Source: Tenericutes bacterium MO-XQ
Lineage (GTDB): Bacteria > Bacillota_I > Bacilli_A > Acholeplasmatales > Acholeplasmataceae
Direction of reading: 5' to 3'
Length of the DNA: 64,000 nt
Assembly (NCBI GenBank): GCA_002838185.1
Contig: CP017948.1
Span: 310,001 to 374,000 of the forward strand
Both the position numbers and the translations under genes were made by a program. A model generated the notes under the pieces. The model ran no database searches. It was given only the letters and a program-made list of their open reading frames with translations, and was not told the DNA's origin. Below are positions 18,967-26,710 of the stretch, in pieces. Position 1 is the first letter of the stretch. Each line of letters opens with the position of its first letter.

Positions 18967-21402
18967 ATGAAACGTTGGATTTTATTAACTGGTGTGGTGA
19001 TTATTTTAGGATTCAGTATTTATCTTTACTGGCCTTATTTTTCTTTTGAATCAGCACAACAAATCTTTAGCTTTATTTTTCTATTTATCAGTGTAGTTAT
19101 TGTGTTTGCAGGTATTTATATTAGTTTAAACCAACAAACAAGACAAAAAATAAGAACACTTCAAAATAGATTGTCTATGTGGACAAAATTATCATACCAT
19201 GTAAATCAAGTAGGAGATGAAGTTTTTAATGAACTTCCTATTGGTATTCTTGCATGTGATGAGACTTTTGAAATCAAATGGGCAAATCCACATGCGACTC
19301 ATATTTTTGATCAAAAAATTGCAGGTCGTCAATTAAAAGACTTAAATGAAAAACTATATACACAAGCAACAAGTAATAAAATAAAGTTTATGATTGAAGT
19401 TGGTGATGATATTTATGATGTCACCTATCGTCCAGATTTTAATTTCTTTTATTTGTTTAATGTCACTGAAAGAGAACATATATCTAAAAAGTATATGGAG
19501 CAAATTCCAGCGTTAGGTATTATTTATTTAGATAACCTAGATGAAGCATTAGCAGCGTTAGATGTTTCTGAACAATCATCTTTAAAGGGTGAATATTTAG
19601 CAGCAATTAATGATTGGGCACATCTTTATGATGGGTATTTAAAACCATATGCAGATGAGCGCATCTTTTTAATGTGTTATCGTAAAGATTTAGAAAAAAT
19701 GATTGAAAATAAATTTGAGATATTAGAAAAGATCAGAGATATATCAAATCAGAGTAAAGTCAGAGTATCGATATCTATGGGGATTGTTTCATGGAATATC
19801 GATTATGAATCACTTGGTGTATATGCACAAAATGCTGTAGAACTTGCTGAAAAACGTGGTGGAGATCAAGTTGTTGTAAACATCCAAGATCAAAAAATCA
19901 GTTATTTTGGTGCAAGAAATGATACATCTGCTAAAAGCTCTAGAGTTGGCGTTAGAATCAATGCACAAACGATTAAAGACTTTATCGACAATTCAAGTAA
20001 AGTTTTCATCATGGGCCATAACCAAGCCGATATGGATGCATTTGGGTCGATGATCGCTTGTTATCACATGGCAAAAGCATCTAATAAACCAACCTATCTC
20101 ATTATCGATCATGATAAGCTAGATCGAACAACACAAAAAGTTGTTGATATTGTTAAAGACGATGTTAAAGATTTAATGGAACATATGATTTCATCAGAAG
20201 ACTCATTAGAATTATTTGATGATCAATCGGTGTTAATGATTTTAGATACACAATCGCCAAAGATTATTATGAATGATCAAGTGTTATCAAAAACAGAACA
20301 AATCATTGTCATTGACCATCACCGTGTTGGTGATGAAGGATTTAATGCGATGTTTTCGATTATTGAACCATCAGCATCATCAACCATTGAACTTGTGATG
20401 GAACTCTTAGGTTTTTATAATATGAATGAAGAAATTCATATTACACCAAAAGAAGCAACCATGATGTATGCTGGTTTAATTGTTGATACAAATAATTTCA
20501 CATATCGTACAGGATCAAGAACATTTGAAGTTGCAGCACAACTTAAAGATTTGGGTGCTGACACATCAGAAGTTAAGACATGGCTTAGAAAAGATTATTT
20601 AAGAACCATGGAAATTAACAAACTTTTAAATGATGTTGAAATATTTATGGATCATTTTGCGTTTGTGATTACCAAAGACATATATGATGATAGAATATTA
20701 CTAGCGCAAGTTGCTGATGCAGCACTTCAAATTAATGATATTGATGCAGCATTTGCAATTTCTAGAATGGATGATGACACCGTAGGGGTCAGCGCTAGAA
20801 GTTTCCAAAAAGTCAATGTACAAGTTTTATTAGAAAATATCGGTGGTGGTGGACACTTTAGTGTTGCTGCTGCACAAGTTAAAAATAAATCCATCAAACA
20901 AGTGGTGGACGAGTTAAAGAACATCATAGAATTAGAATACGCACAAGGAGGAGATCTCGTGAAGGTCATATTATTAGAAGATGTAAAAGGTAAGGGTAAA
21001 AAAGATCAAGTGATCGATGTTGCAAATGGATATGGTCAATTTTTGGTCAATCAAAAGAAAGCATTGCTTGCAACTGATGAAAACCTTGCAGTTTTAGAAA
21101 AACAAAAACAAGAAGCTTTAGAAGAAAACCAAAGACATATTGCATTAATGAAATCACTTAAGAATGAAATTGATGGCAAAAAGGTAACATTAAAGATTCA
21201 AATCGGTCAAGATGGAAAAATGTTTGGTGCGATTACAACAAAACAAATTGTAGAAGCATTTGAACAAGAACATCATATCTTAATTGATAAGAAAAAAGTA
21301 GAACTTCAATCTGAAATTAACTCTGTAGGCATTTATACTGCATTTGTTACACTCAATAAGGATATTAAGGCACAATTTGAAGTCCATATCGTAGAAAAGT
21401 AG
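18967..21402 (+). CDS. gdpP: GdpP c-di-AMP phosphodiesterase fused in frame to ribosomal protein L9
   Basis: 811 residues from ATG 18967 after AGGTGAT. Order: two transmembrane helices (1-60), a PAS-like region (70-150), a degenerate GGDEF domain (150-310), a DHH phosphoesterase with GHNQADMDAFGS near 350 and VIDHHRVG near 449, DHHA1 with GGGGHFSVAAAQV near 625, then a complete L9 (about 665-811). GdpP cleaves the second messenger c-di-AMP. In Bacillus gdpP and rplI are separate neighbouring genes; here no stop codon divides them. An internal ribosome site and GTG at the junction may also yield free L9. Next gene is dnaB, as in Bacillus. Confidence 0.9.
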   Translation: MKRWILLTGVVIILGFSIYLYWPYFSFESAQQIFSFIFLFISVVIVFAGIYISLNQQTRQKIRTLQNRLSMWTKLSYHVNQVGDEVFNELPIGILACDETFEIKWANPHATHIFDQKIAGRQLKDLNEKLYTQATSNKIKFMIEVGDDIYDVTYRPDFNFFYLFNVTEREHISKKYMEQIPALGIIYLDNLDEALAALDVSEQSSLKGEYLAAINDWAHLYDGYLKPYADERIFLMCYRKDLEKMIENKFEILEKIRDISNQSKVRVSISMGIVSWNIDYESLGVYAQNAVELAEKRGGDQVVVNIQDQKISYFGARNDTSAKSSRVGVRINAQTIKDFIDNSSKVFIMGHNQADMDAFGSMIACYHMAKASNKPTYLIIDHDKLDRTTQKVVDIVKDDVKDLMEHMISSEDSLELFDDQSVLMILDTQSPKIIMNDQVLSKTEQIIVIDHHRVGDEGFNAMFSIIEPSASSTIELVMELLGFYNMNEEIHITPKEATMMYAGLIVDTNNFTYRTGSRTFEVAAQLKDLGADTSEVKTWLRKDYLRTMEINKLLNDVEIFMDHFAFVITKDIYDDRILLAQVADAALQINDIDAAFAISRMDDDTVGVSARSFQKVNVQVLLENIGGGGHFSVAAAQVKNKSIKQVVDELKNIIELEYAQGGDLVKVILLEDVKGKGKKDQVIDVANGYGQFLVNQKKALLATDENLAVLEKQKQEALEENQRHIALMKSLKNEIDGKKVTLKIQIGQDGKMFGAITTKQIVEAFEQEHHILIDKKKVELQSEINSVGIYTAFVTLNKDIKAQFEVHIVEK
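20945..20961 (+). promoter_or_regulatory. Internal ribosome binding site and GTG start for L9
   Basis: AAGGAGGAG (20945-20953) is followed 5 bases later by GTG at 20959, in the same frame as gdpP and at the exact L9 N-terminus (MKVILLEDVKGKGKK). It is a stronger Shine-Dalgarno than that of gdpP itself. Confidence 0.75.
20959..21402 (+). CDS. rplI: 50S ribosomal protein L9 from an internal start within gdpP
   Basis: 147 residues, the full normal length of L9: N-terminal rRNA-binding domain (VILLEDVKGKGKKDQVIDVANGYGQFLVNQ), the long connecting helix (KQKQEALEENQRHIALMKSLK) and the C-terminal domain. L9 binds 23S rRNA near the L1 stalk. Because free L9 must enter ribosomes while the fusion is membrane-bound, internal initiation at GTG 20959 is the likely source. 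Proteolysis of the fusion is an alternative. Confidence 0.7.
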   Translation: MKVILLEDVKGKGKKDQVIDVANGYGQFLVNQKKALLATDENLAVLEKQKQEALEENQRHIALMKSLKNEIDGKKVTLKIQIGQDGKMFGAITTKQIVEAFEQEHHILIDKKKVELQSEINSVGIYTAFVTLNKDIKAQFEVHIVEK

Positions 21403-21411
21403 GATTTAATT

Positions 21412-22764
21412 ATGGCAAAAAGTTTACCCTATCATAAGGAAGCTGAACAATCGGTATTAGGTGCAATTTTCTTAGATCCTAAAATCATTGTATCAGTCAT
21501 GGACCAATTAGATAATGATGATTTTTTTGAGCAACCCCATATTATGATCTATCAAGCGATGAAAGATCTTTATCAAGATAATCATAAAATTGACTTTGCA
21601 AGTGTTGCATCAAAACTTGAACAATCTCAAAATCTAGCAAAAGCTGGTGGTATGAAATATATCATTGATTTAGCTGATTTTGTCCCATCGACTGCTCATA
21701 TTGAAACGTATATTGATTTAGTTAAAGATGGATCTTTAAAAAGACAAGTCATTCATCTTGCTGGAGAAATATTAGAAGAAGGATATAAAGGTGATACAGA
21801 AGCAACCGATTATATCACGATGGCAGAAGAGAAAGTTTTTGCACTTGCTCAAAAAAGAAAGACATCCGCTTTTGCGATTATGTCAGAAGTTATTAAAGAA
21901 GTTAAAGAAAAAACAGAAAGAAATAGAAATAAAAAAGGCGGTATTACCGGCCTTCATACTGGATTTGAAAATTTAGATAGATTAACTGCTGGTCTTCAAC
22001 CTGAAGAACTGATCATCTTAGCTGCTAGACCTTCAATGGGTAAATCTGCATTTGCGATGAATCTAGCTTTAAATATTGCTAAACACAATAAAGAAGGTAA
22101 AGCTGGCGTTGCGATTTTCTCTTTAGAAATGAGTAATGAGCAATTAGCAGCAAGAATGCTTTCCACAGAAGCAAACGTTGAAAACAATAAGATTAAAACC
22201 GGAAATTTAACTTCTAAAGAGTGGCAACACTTAGAAGGTGGGATTCAATCTTTATCACTTTTACAAATTTCTTTTGATGATTCTGCAGGTGTCAATGTTG
22301 CTGATATTAGAGCAAAATGTAGAAAACTAGCTCAAGAAGGCAAACTTGATTTCGTCATTATTGACTACTTACAGTTAATTAAAGGTGATGAAAGATCAGG
22401 AAATAGACAAGAAGAAGTCGCAAAAATCTCAAGAAGCTTAAAACAAATGGCTAGAGAATTAAAGATTCCGATTTTAGCATTATCACAATTGTCACGTGAA
22501 GTTGAAAAACGTGAGGATAAAAGACCTGTTCTTGCCGATTTAAGAGAATCTGGATCTATTGAACAGGATGCCGATATCGTTATGTTCTTATATCGTGGTG
22601 ACTATTATATCCATGATCCTGAAAAGAAAACAGGTGATGTTGAATTAAGTATCGCGAAGAACAGACAAGGTATGGCAGGGATTAGATTAAGCTTTAGATT
22701 TGATACTGAGTATTCAAGATTTACTGCTAAAGAAGAACGAGAAGAAGAACTTTATAGAGATTAA
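21412..22764 (+). CDS. dnaB: Replicative DNA helicase
   Basis: 450 residues. N-terminal DnaB domain starts LPYHKEAEQSVLGAIFLDP. The RecA-like C-terminal half has Walker A ARPSMGKSAFAMNLA near residue 205, Walker B FVIIDYLQLI near 320 and the LSRxVExRxDKRPVLADLRESGSIEQDADIV block in pieces. Hexameric 5'-3' helicase at the replication fork. It lies 9 bases after rplI; this linkage is conserved in Firmicutes. Terminator follows. Confidence 0.97.
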   Translation: MAKSLPYHKEAEQSVLGAIFLDPKIIVSVMDQLDNDDFFEQPHIMIYQAMKDLYQDNHKIDFASVASKLEQSQNLAKAGGMKYIIDLADFVPSTAHIETYIDLVKDGSLKRQVIHLAGEILEEGYKGDTEATDYITMAEEKVFALAQKRKTSAFAIMSEVIKEVKEKTERNRNKKGGITGLHTGFENLDRLTAGLQPEELIILAARPSMGKSAFAMNLALNIAKHNKEGKAGVAIFSLEMSNEQLAARMLSTEANVENNKIKTGNLTSKEWQHLEGGIQSLSLLQISFDDSAGVNVADIRAKCRKLAQEGKLDFVIIDYLQLIKGDERSGNRQEEVAKISRSLKQMARELKIPILALSQLSREVEKREDKRPVLADLRESGSIEQDADIVMFLYRGDYYIHDPEKKTGDVELSIAKNRQGMAGIRLSFRFDTEYSRFTAKEEREEELYRD

Positions 22765-22777
22765 TAATAAATACTTT

Positions 22778-22815
22778 AAAGGTTGATGCAAATTAGGCGT
22801 CAACCTTTATTTTTA
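22778..22815 (+). terminator. Intrinsic terminator after dnaB
   Basis: 12-bp stem AAAGGTTGATGC / GCGTCAACCTTT (one G-U pair), followed by ATTTTT. Confidence 0.85.
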
Positions 22816-22900
22816 GTAATAGCTAAAAAGATATTGTAAAAACCAAAGTATAATGTTAGAATATAGTTAGAAAGTAAGAAAGTAGGAAATAGGTGAGATT

Positions 22901-23185
22901 ATGATCATAGAGTTAAGAAAAAAATCACAAGTCACAATACCTAAAGAAGTTGTTGATGAGTTAAACTTACAAGAAGGCGATCATCTTGATGTTTCTGTAA
23001 AAGATGGAGTCATTGTGATTGAACCAGTAGCAGTTTATTCCAAAGCATATATTGAGAAGTTAGAACAAACAGTATTGAGATTAAATGAAGAAACTTCTGA
23101 ATATAAGATTGGTCCATTTAAAACTGTTGAGGAAGCAATTGAATATTTGGAAACTTCAGAAGAAGATTCACAGAAAAATGAATAA
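22901..23185 (+). CDS. SpoVT-AbrB-fold antitoxin
   Basis: 94 residues. Residues 1-45 are a swapped-hairpin AbrB/MazE DNA-binding domain: KKSQVTIPKEVVDELNLQEGDHLDVSVKDGVIVIEP. The C-terminal tail is acidic (ETSEEDSQKNE) and likely wraps the toxin. It precedes a RelE-fold toxin gene by 8 bases. It should neutralise the toxin and repress the pair's own promoter. An AGGTGAG ribosome site precedes the ATG. Confidence 0.85.
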   Translation: MIIELRKKSQVTIPKEVVDELNLQEGDHLDVSVKDGVIVIEPVAVYSKAYIEKLEQTVLRLNEETSEYKIGPFKTVEEAIEYLETSEEDSQKNE

Positions 23186-23193
23186 AAATAATT

Positions 23194-23457
23194 ATGTATG
23201 AAATACTGTTCTCATCTCGATTTAAAAAGTCTTTTTCAAAATTACACGAACAAGAAAAAAAGACATTCTATAAGAAATTGTCTATTTTTATCAAAGATCA
23301 TAGACATCCAAGTTTAAGAACGAAAAAGATTAGAGGTAGTAAGATTTTATTTGAATCTAGCATTAACATGTCTATAAGAGTGATATGGACTTATGAGAAT
23401 GAAACTCTTATCTTATTGTTAGATATAGGGCATCACGATATTTTAAATAAGTTATAG
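23194..23457 (+). CDS. RelE/ParE-superfamily toxin
   Basis: 87 residues, basic. Matches the short mRNA-interferase fold of the YafQ/RelE group: YEILFSSRFKKSFSKL at the start, RTKKIRGSKILFESSINMSIRVIWTY in the core strands, and LLLDIGHHDI at the end with the conserved His pair. It likely cleaves mRNA on the ribosome. Paired with the upstream AbrB-type antitoxin, a less usual pairing than MazE-MazF. Substrate and activity are inferred from family only. Confidence 0.8.
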   Translation: MYEILFSSRFKKSFSKLHEQEKKTFYKKLSIFIKDHRHPSLRTKKIRGSKILFESSINMSIRVIWTYENETLILLLDIGHHDILNKL

Positions 23458-23506
23458 CACTAAGCCATCAAATCACTTATTTTCATTAAGTATGATATAT
23501 AAAAAA

Positions 23507-23533
23507 AAGTCTACCGCAGTAGACTTTTTCTTT
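23507..23533. terminator. Bidirectional terminator between the toxin gene and dps
   Basis: AAAAGTCTAC, loop CGCA, GTAGACTTTTT. A-run and T-run on both sides serve the two convergent transcripts. Confidence 0.88.
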
Positions 23534-23542
23534 TTAAAATCA

Positions 23543-23977
23543 TTATCTAATTGTTGCAGAAAGCATCCAAATGTGTTTTTCAAAACTTGACATTGTACCG
23601 ATAACTAAGTCAGCAGTAACTTCGTCGCCTAAGCCTTGAGAAATTTCTAGAACTTCTTTTAATTCAGCATGGATTAATTTGATGTCATCTAAAATATGTT
23701 TAACCATATCCATAGCATCTTCTTTACCACTAGCTTCTTTTAATGAAGTTGTTTCTAAGTAAGCTTTCATGTTTGATAATGGTTTACCACCAATCATTAA
23801 TAATCTTTCAGCGAATGCATCATATAACTCATTCATTTCGTCATATAATCCTTCGAATTTTTCATGTAATTGATAAAATTGTGGTCCTTCTACATACCAA
23901 TGATAGTGATGTAGCTTCGTAAAAAATACACTTAAGTTTGCAACTTGTTTGTTTAAAACCTTATAAAGTTTTTCCAT
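23543..23977 (-). CDS. dps: Dps-family ferritin-like DNA-protection protein
   Basis: 144 residues. Ferroxidase ligands are visible at His26 (HYHWYVEG), His38 (LHEKFE), Asp53 and Glu57 (YDAFAERL); the spacing 12, 15, 4 is that of Dps proteins. Dodecameric cages oxidise and store iron with hydrogen peroxide. Monocistronic on the minus strand, with a ribosome site AAAGGTG. The promoter contains a perfect 7-1-7 palindrome, which suggests Fur/PerR-type control. Confidence 0.92.
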   Translation of the reverse strand: MEKLYKVLNKQVANLSVFFTKLHHYHWYVEGPQFYQLHEKFEGLYDEMNELYDAFAERLLMIGGKPLSNMKAYLETTSLKEASGKEDAMDMVKHILDDIKLIHAELKEVLEISQGLGDEVTADLVIGTMSSFEKHIWMLSATIR

Positions 23978-24013
23978 AATAATTTTACACCTTTCCTTTC
24001 TTTTTCTATATAA

Positions 24014-24042
24014 ATTATACCACTATTTATTATAAATAACAA
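24014..24042 (-). promoter_or_regulatory. dps promoter with 7-1-7 palindromic operator
   Basis: On the minus strand TTGTTA (24042-24037), 17-base spacer, TATAAT (24019-24014). The palindrome TATTTATTATAAATA at 24024-24038 lies across the spacer and the edge of -35. Fur/PerR boxes are 7-1-7 inverted repeats (PerR consensus TTATAATnATTATAA). The regulator assignment is inference. Confidence 0.55.
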
Positions 24043-24111
24043 ACCATGTGCTTTATTGATTCTAGTAGAAAAAATTCTAATTTTATGGTAATATAATTAG
24101 CAGGTGATAAT

Positions 24112-25179
24112 ATGTTTGATAGACTAAAATTGATAGAAAAACAATATAAAGAGATACAAGATAAATTAGCAAGTGGTACTTTAGAAGTTAAAGAAATGAC
24201 AGAACTTTTAAAAGAATCTGCTGGTATTCAAGAAACTGTAGAAACTTTTCAAACCTATCAAGAAAAAGAAAATGAATTAAATGATTTAAAAGAAATGCTT
24301 GAGTTAGAAGAAGATGATGATCTCATTCAAATGGCTGAAAAAGAGATTGAAAAACTCGAAGCATTTTTAGAAAAAACTGAAGAACGATTAAAAATCTTAT
24401 TACTTCCAAAAGATCCCAATGATGACAAAAACGTTATTTTTGAAATCAAAGGTGCTGCTGGTGGTGATGAAGGCAATATCTTTGCTGGTGATTTATTTAG
24501 AATGTATGCAAAATATGCAGAATCTAAAAACTGGAAGATTGAAATCTTAAATGCTATGGAAGGTGCAATGGGTGGTTATACATCCATTGAATTTATGATA
24601 TCTGGTAAGCTTGTGTATTCATTTATGAAATATGAATCAGGAACACACCGTGTTCAGAGAGTGCCAGAAACAGAATCTCAAGGTAGAATTCATACCTCAA
24701 CAGCAACCGTCCTTGTTATGCCAGAAGCAGAAGAAGTTGAAGTTGATATTAGTTGGAATGATATCCGTTTTGATACATTTAACTCGAGTGGTCCAGGTGG
24801 ACAATCAGTAAACACAACTAAATCAGCTGTAAGACTTACGCACATTCCAACAGGCATTGCTGTAAGTTGTCAAGAAGGTAAATCTCAACACGAAAACAAA
24901 GATAAAGCTTTTAGATTACTTAAAACAAGAATCTATGATCAGTTCTTAGCTGAACAAGCAGCTAAAGAAGATGCGGAAAGACAAGCATTAGTTGGTAGAG
25001 GGGATAGAAGCGAGAAGATTAGAACGTATAATTATCCTCAAAATAGAGTTTCTGACCATCGTATTGGCTTAACACTACAAAGACTTGATGCTATTATGGA
25101 AGGCCGCTTAGATTTGATTTTAGAGCCTTTATTAAATGAATTCCAAAAACGTCAATTAACTGGAGAATTAACTAAGTGA
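24112..25179 (+). CDS. prfA: Peptide chain release factor 1
   Basis: 355 residues. Catalytic GGQ is in NSSGPGGQSVNTT near residue 230, and the codon-recognition tripeptide region precedes it. RF1 reads UAA and UAG. The gene itself ends in TGA, one sign that UGA is a stop here. It is followed with overlap by prmC, which methylates the GGQ glutamine. Confidence 0.96.
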   Translation: MFDRLKLIEKQYKEIQDKLASGTLEVKEMTELLKESAGIQETVETFQTYQEKENELNDLKEMLELEEDDDLIQMAEKEIEKLEAFLEKTEERLKILLLPKDPNDDKNVIFEIKGAAGGDEGNIFAGDLFRMYAKYAESKNWKIEILNAMEGAMGGYTSIEFMISGKLVYSFMKYESGTHRVQRVPETESQGRIHTSTATVLVMPEAEEVEVDISWNDIRFDTFNSSGPGGQSVNTTKSAVRLTHIPTGIAVSCQEGKSQHENKDKAFRLLKTRIYDQFLAEQAAKEDAERQALVGRGDRSEKIRTYNYPQNRVSDHRIGLTLQRLDAIMEGRLDLILEPLLNEFQKRQLTGELTK

Positions 25180-26024
25180 CATATGAAAAACTCTTAAGGT
25201 TTTCTGAAAAGGAAGCATTAAAATATGATAAAGAAATTGAAGCTGTCAAGCTTCTTTTAATGGAACTTTCAGGACTTGATCCTCATGAGTTCTTTTTAAA
25301 CTTGAAATCTGATGTTGATGATCAGTTTTATGACTTTTTCTTAAGTAACCTTTATAAATATTTAAAAGAAGATGTACCAGTTCAGCATTTAATTGGTTAC
25401 TCATACTTTTATGGATATAAATTTAACGTATCAAATGATGTTTTAATTCCAAGAAGTGAAACTGAACAACTTGTTGAAGAAGTTTTATATTTATACGATA
25501 ACTACTTTGAAGGTAAAGATGTTAAGGTGCTAGACTTAGGTACAGGAAGTGGTTGTATTGGAGTAACTTTATCATTAGAAGAAAAACATATGGATGTCAC
25601 CATCAGTGACATAAGTTTAGAAGCTTTAGAGGTTGCTAAAAGCAACATCAAAAAGTTAGGATCTAATGCTGAATATCTCCATAGTGATTTATTTGATAAC
25701 ATCACAGGAACATTTGATATCATCGTATCAAATCCACCGTATATTCCTAATGAAGAAGCTTTAGAAAATATCGTAAAAAAAGAACCAAATGTCGCACTTT
25801 TTGGTGGCGTTTTGGGTACAGATTTTTATAAAAAGATATTAGAAAACATTAAGCCTTTTTTAAAGAAAAAAGCTTTGATCGCATTTGAACATGGATATCT
25901 ACAAAAAGAAGATATCAAGAAATTTGTTGAAATGTATTTACCAGATGCAATCATCTTACAAAAAAAGGATTTACAACAAAAAGATAGATTTACTTTTATT
26001 GGTTTAGGAGGTGTTTTATCTTGA
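25176..26024 (+). CDS. prmC: Release factor glutamine N5-methyltransferase
   Basis: 282 residues. SAM-dependent methyltransferase of the GGQ glutamine of release factors. SAM motif LDLGTGSGCIGVTLS near residue 120 and the catalytic NPPY in IVSNPPYIP near 188. The start is GTG 25176, overlapping the prfA TGA; the next in-frame ATG would delete the N-terminal helical domain. Ends in TGA, overlapping the next gene. Confidence 0.94.
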   Translation: MTYEKLLRFSEKEALKYDKEIEAVKLLLMELSGLDPHEFFLNLKSDVDDQFYDFFLSNLYKYLKEDVPVQHLIGYSYFYGYKFNVSNDVLIPRSETEQLVEEVLYLYDNYFEGKDVKVLDLGTGSGCIGVTLSLEEKHMDVTISDISLEALEVAKSNIKKLGSNAEYLHSDLFDNITGTFDIIVSNPPYIPNEEALENIVKKEPNVALFGGVLGTDFYKKILENIKPFLKKKALIAFEHGYLQKEDIKKFVEMYLPDAIILQKKDLQQKDRFTFIGLGGVLS

Positions 26025-26590
26025 TGTATGAAGGCGATTTAATCATATTACCTACAGATACCGTTTATGGTCTTGCTGCAAAGTTATATGATGATAAAGC
26101 ATTAGAAAAAATTTATAAGATTAAAGGTAAAAAACAATCTAAACAAATTCCTGTATTAATCTCTTCAGTCGATCAGTTAAAAGATATTTGTATCATGAGT
26201 AAATTTGCATCAGAACTTGTGAAAAAATACTGGCCAGGTGCACTTACGATTGTTTTAAAAACAACCCCAGAACACTTCGAAAAAACAAAAGAAGAGACAC
26301 TAGCTGTACGTATGCCTAAACATCCAGTAGCATTAAAACTTTTAGATACATATGGACCTTTAAAAGTGACTAGCTTAACTGATGAAGAAGGTAAACCGAT
26401 TGAAAGCATTAGACTTATTGAAAAAAACTTCAAAGATAAAGTAAAAGATATTTATCCTCAAGGACATATCCCCAAAAGTGATATTTCATCAACAGTTATA
26501 GATTTAACTTCTAGGTCTATAAAACTGATTAGAAAAGGTGAAATCACCCTTGAAGACATAGAGGCTTTTAAAGACAGTCTTAAGCGATGA
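26024..26590 (+). CDS. YrdC/Sua5-family threonylcarbamoyl-AMP synthase
   Basis: 188 residues from ATG 26024; AGGAGG at 26006-26011 precedes it and a TTG at 26021 is the alternative. Contains LPTDTVYGLAAK, KIKGKKQSKQIPVLI, and KKYWPGALTIVLK, hallmarks of the YrdC fold that makes threonylcarbamoyl-AMP from Thr, bicarbonate and ATP for tRNA t6A37. This is the short form, like TsaC, without the Sua5 C-terminal domain. In Bacillus ywlC likewise follows prfA and prmC. Confidence 0.9.
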   Translation: MYEGDLIILPTDTVYGLAAKLYDDKALEKIYKIKGKKQSKQIPVLISSVDQLKDICIMSKFASELVKKYWPGALTIVLKTTPEHFEKTKEETLAVRMPKHPVALKLLDTYGPLKVTSLTDEEGKPIESIRLIEKNFKDKVKDIYPQGHIPKSDISSTVIDLTSRSIKLIRKGEITLEDIEAFKDSLKR

Positions 26591-26625
26591 TAACATTTTC
26601 ATTGTAAAAAACGACAACATTATCA

Positions 26626-26653
26626 AAAAGTTCCATGTTTATGGGACTTTTTT
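26626..26653 (+). terminator. Intrinsic terminator after the YrdC-family gene
   Basis: AAAGTTCCAT, loop, ATGGGACTTT with T-run; one G-U pair. Confidence 0.8.
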
Positions 26654-26710
26654 TATATAAAAATATAAAAAATGATATATAATATAAAAGGTTATGAAAT
26701 GAGGAAAAAT

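Noticed and set aside
25177-26024. UGA read as tryptophan (Mycoplasma code)
   Set aside because: prfA, prmC and the htrA-like gene end in TGA exactly at family-typical C-termini, and conserved Trp positions use TGG.
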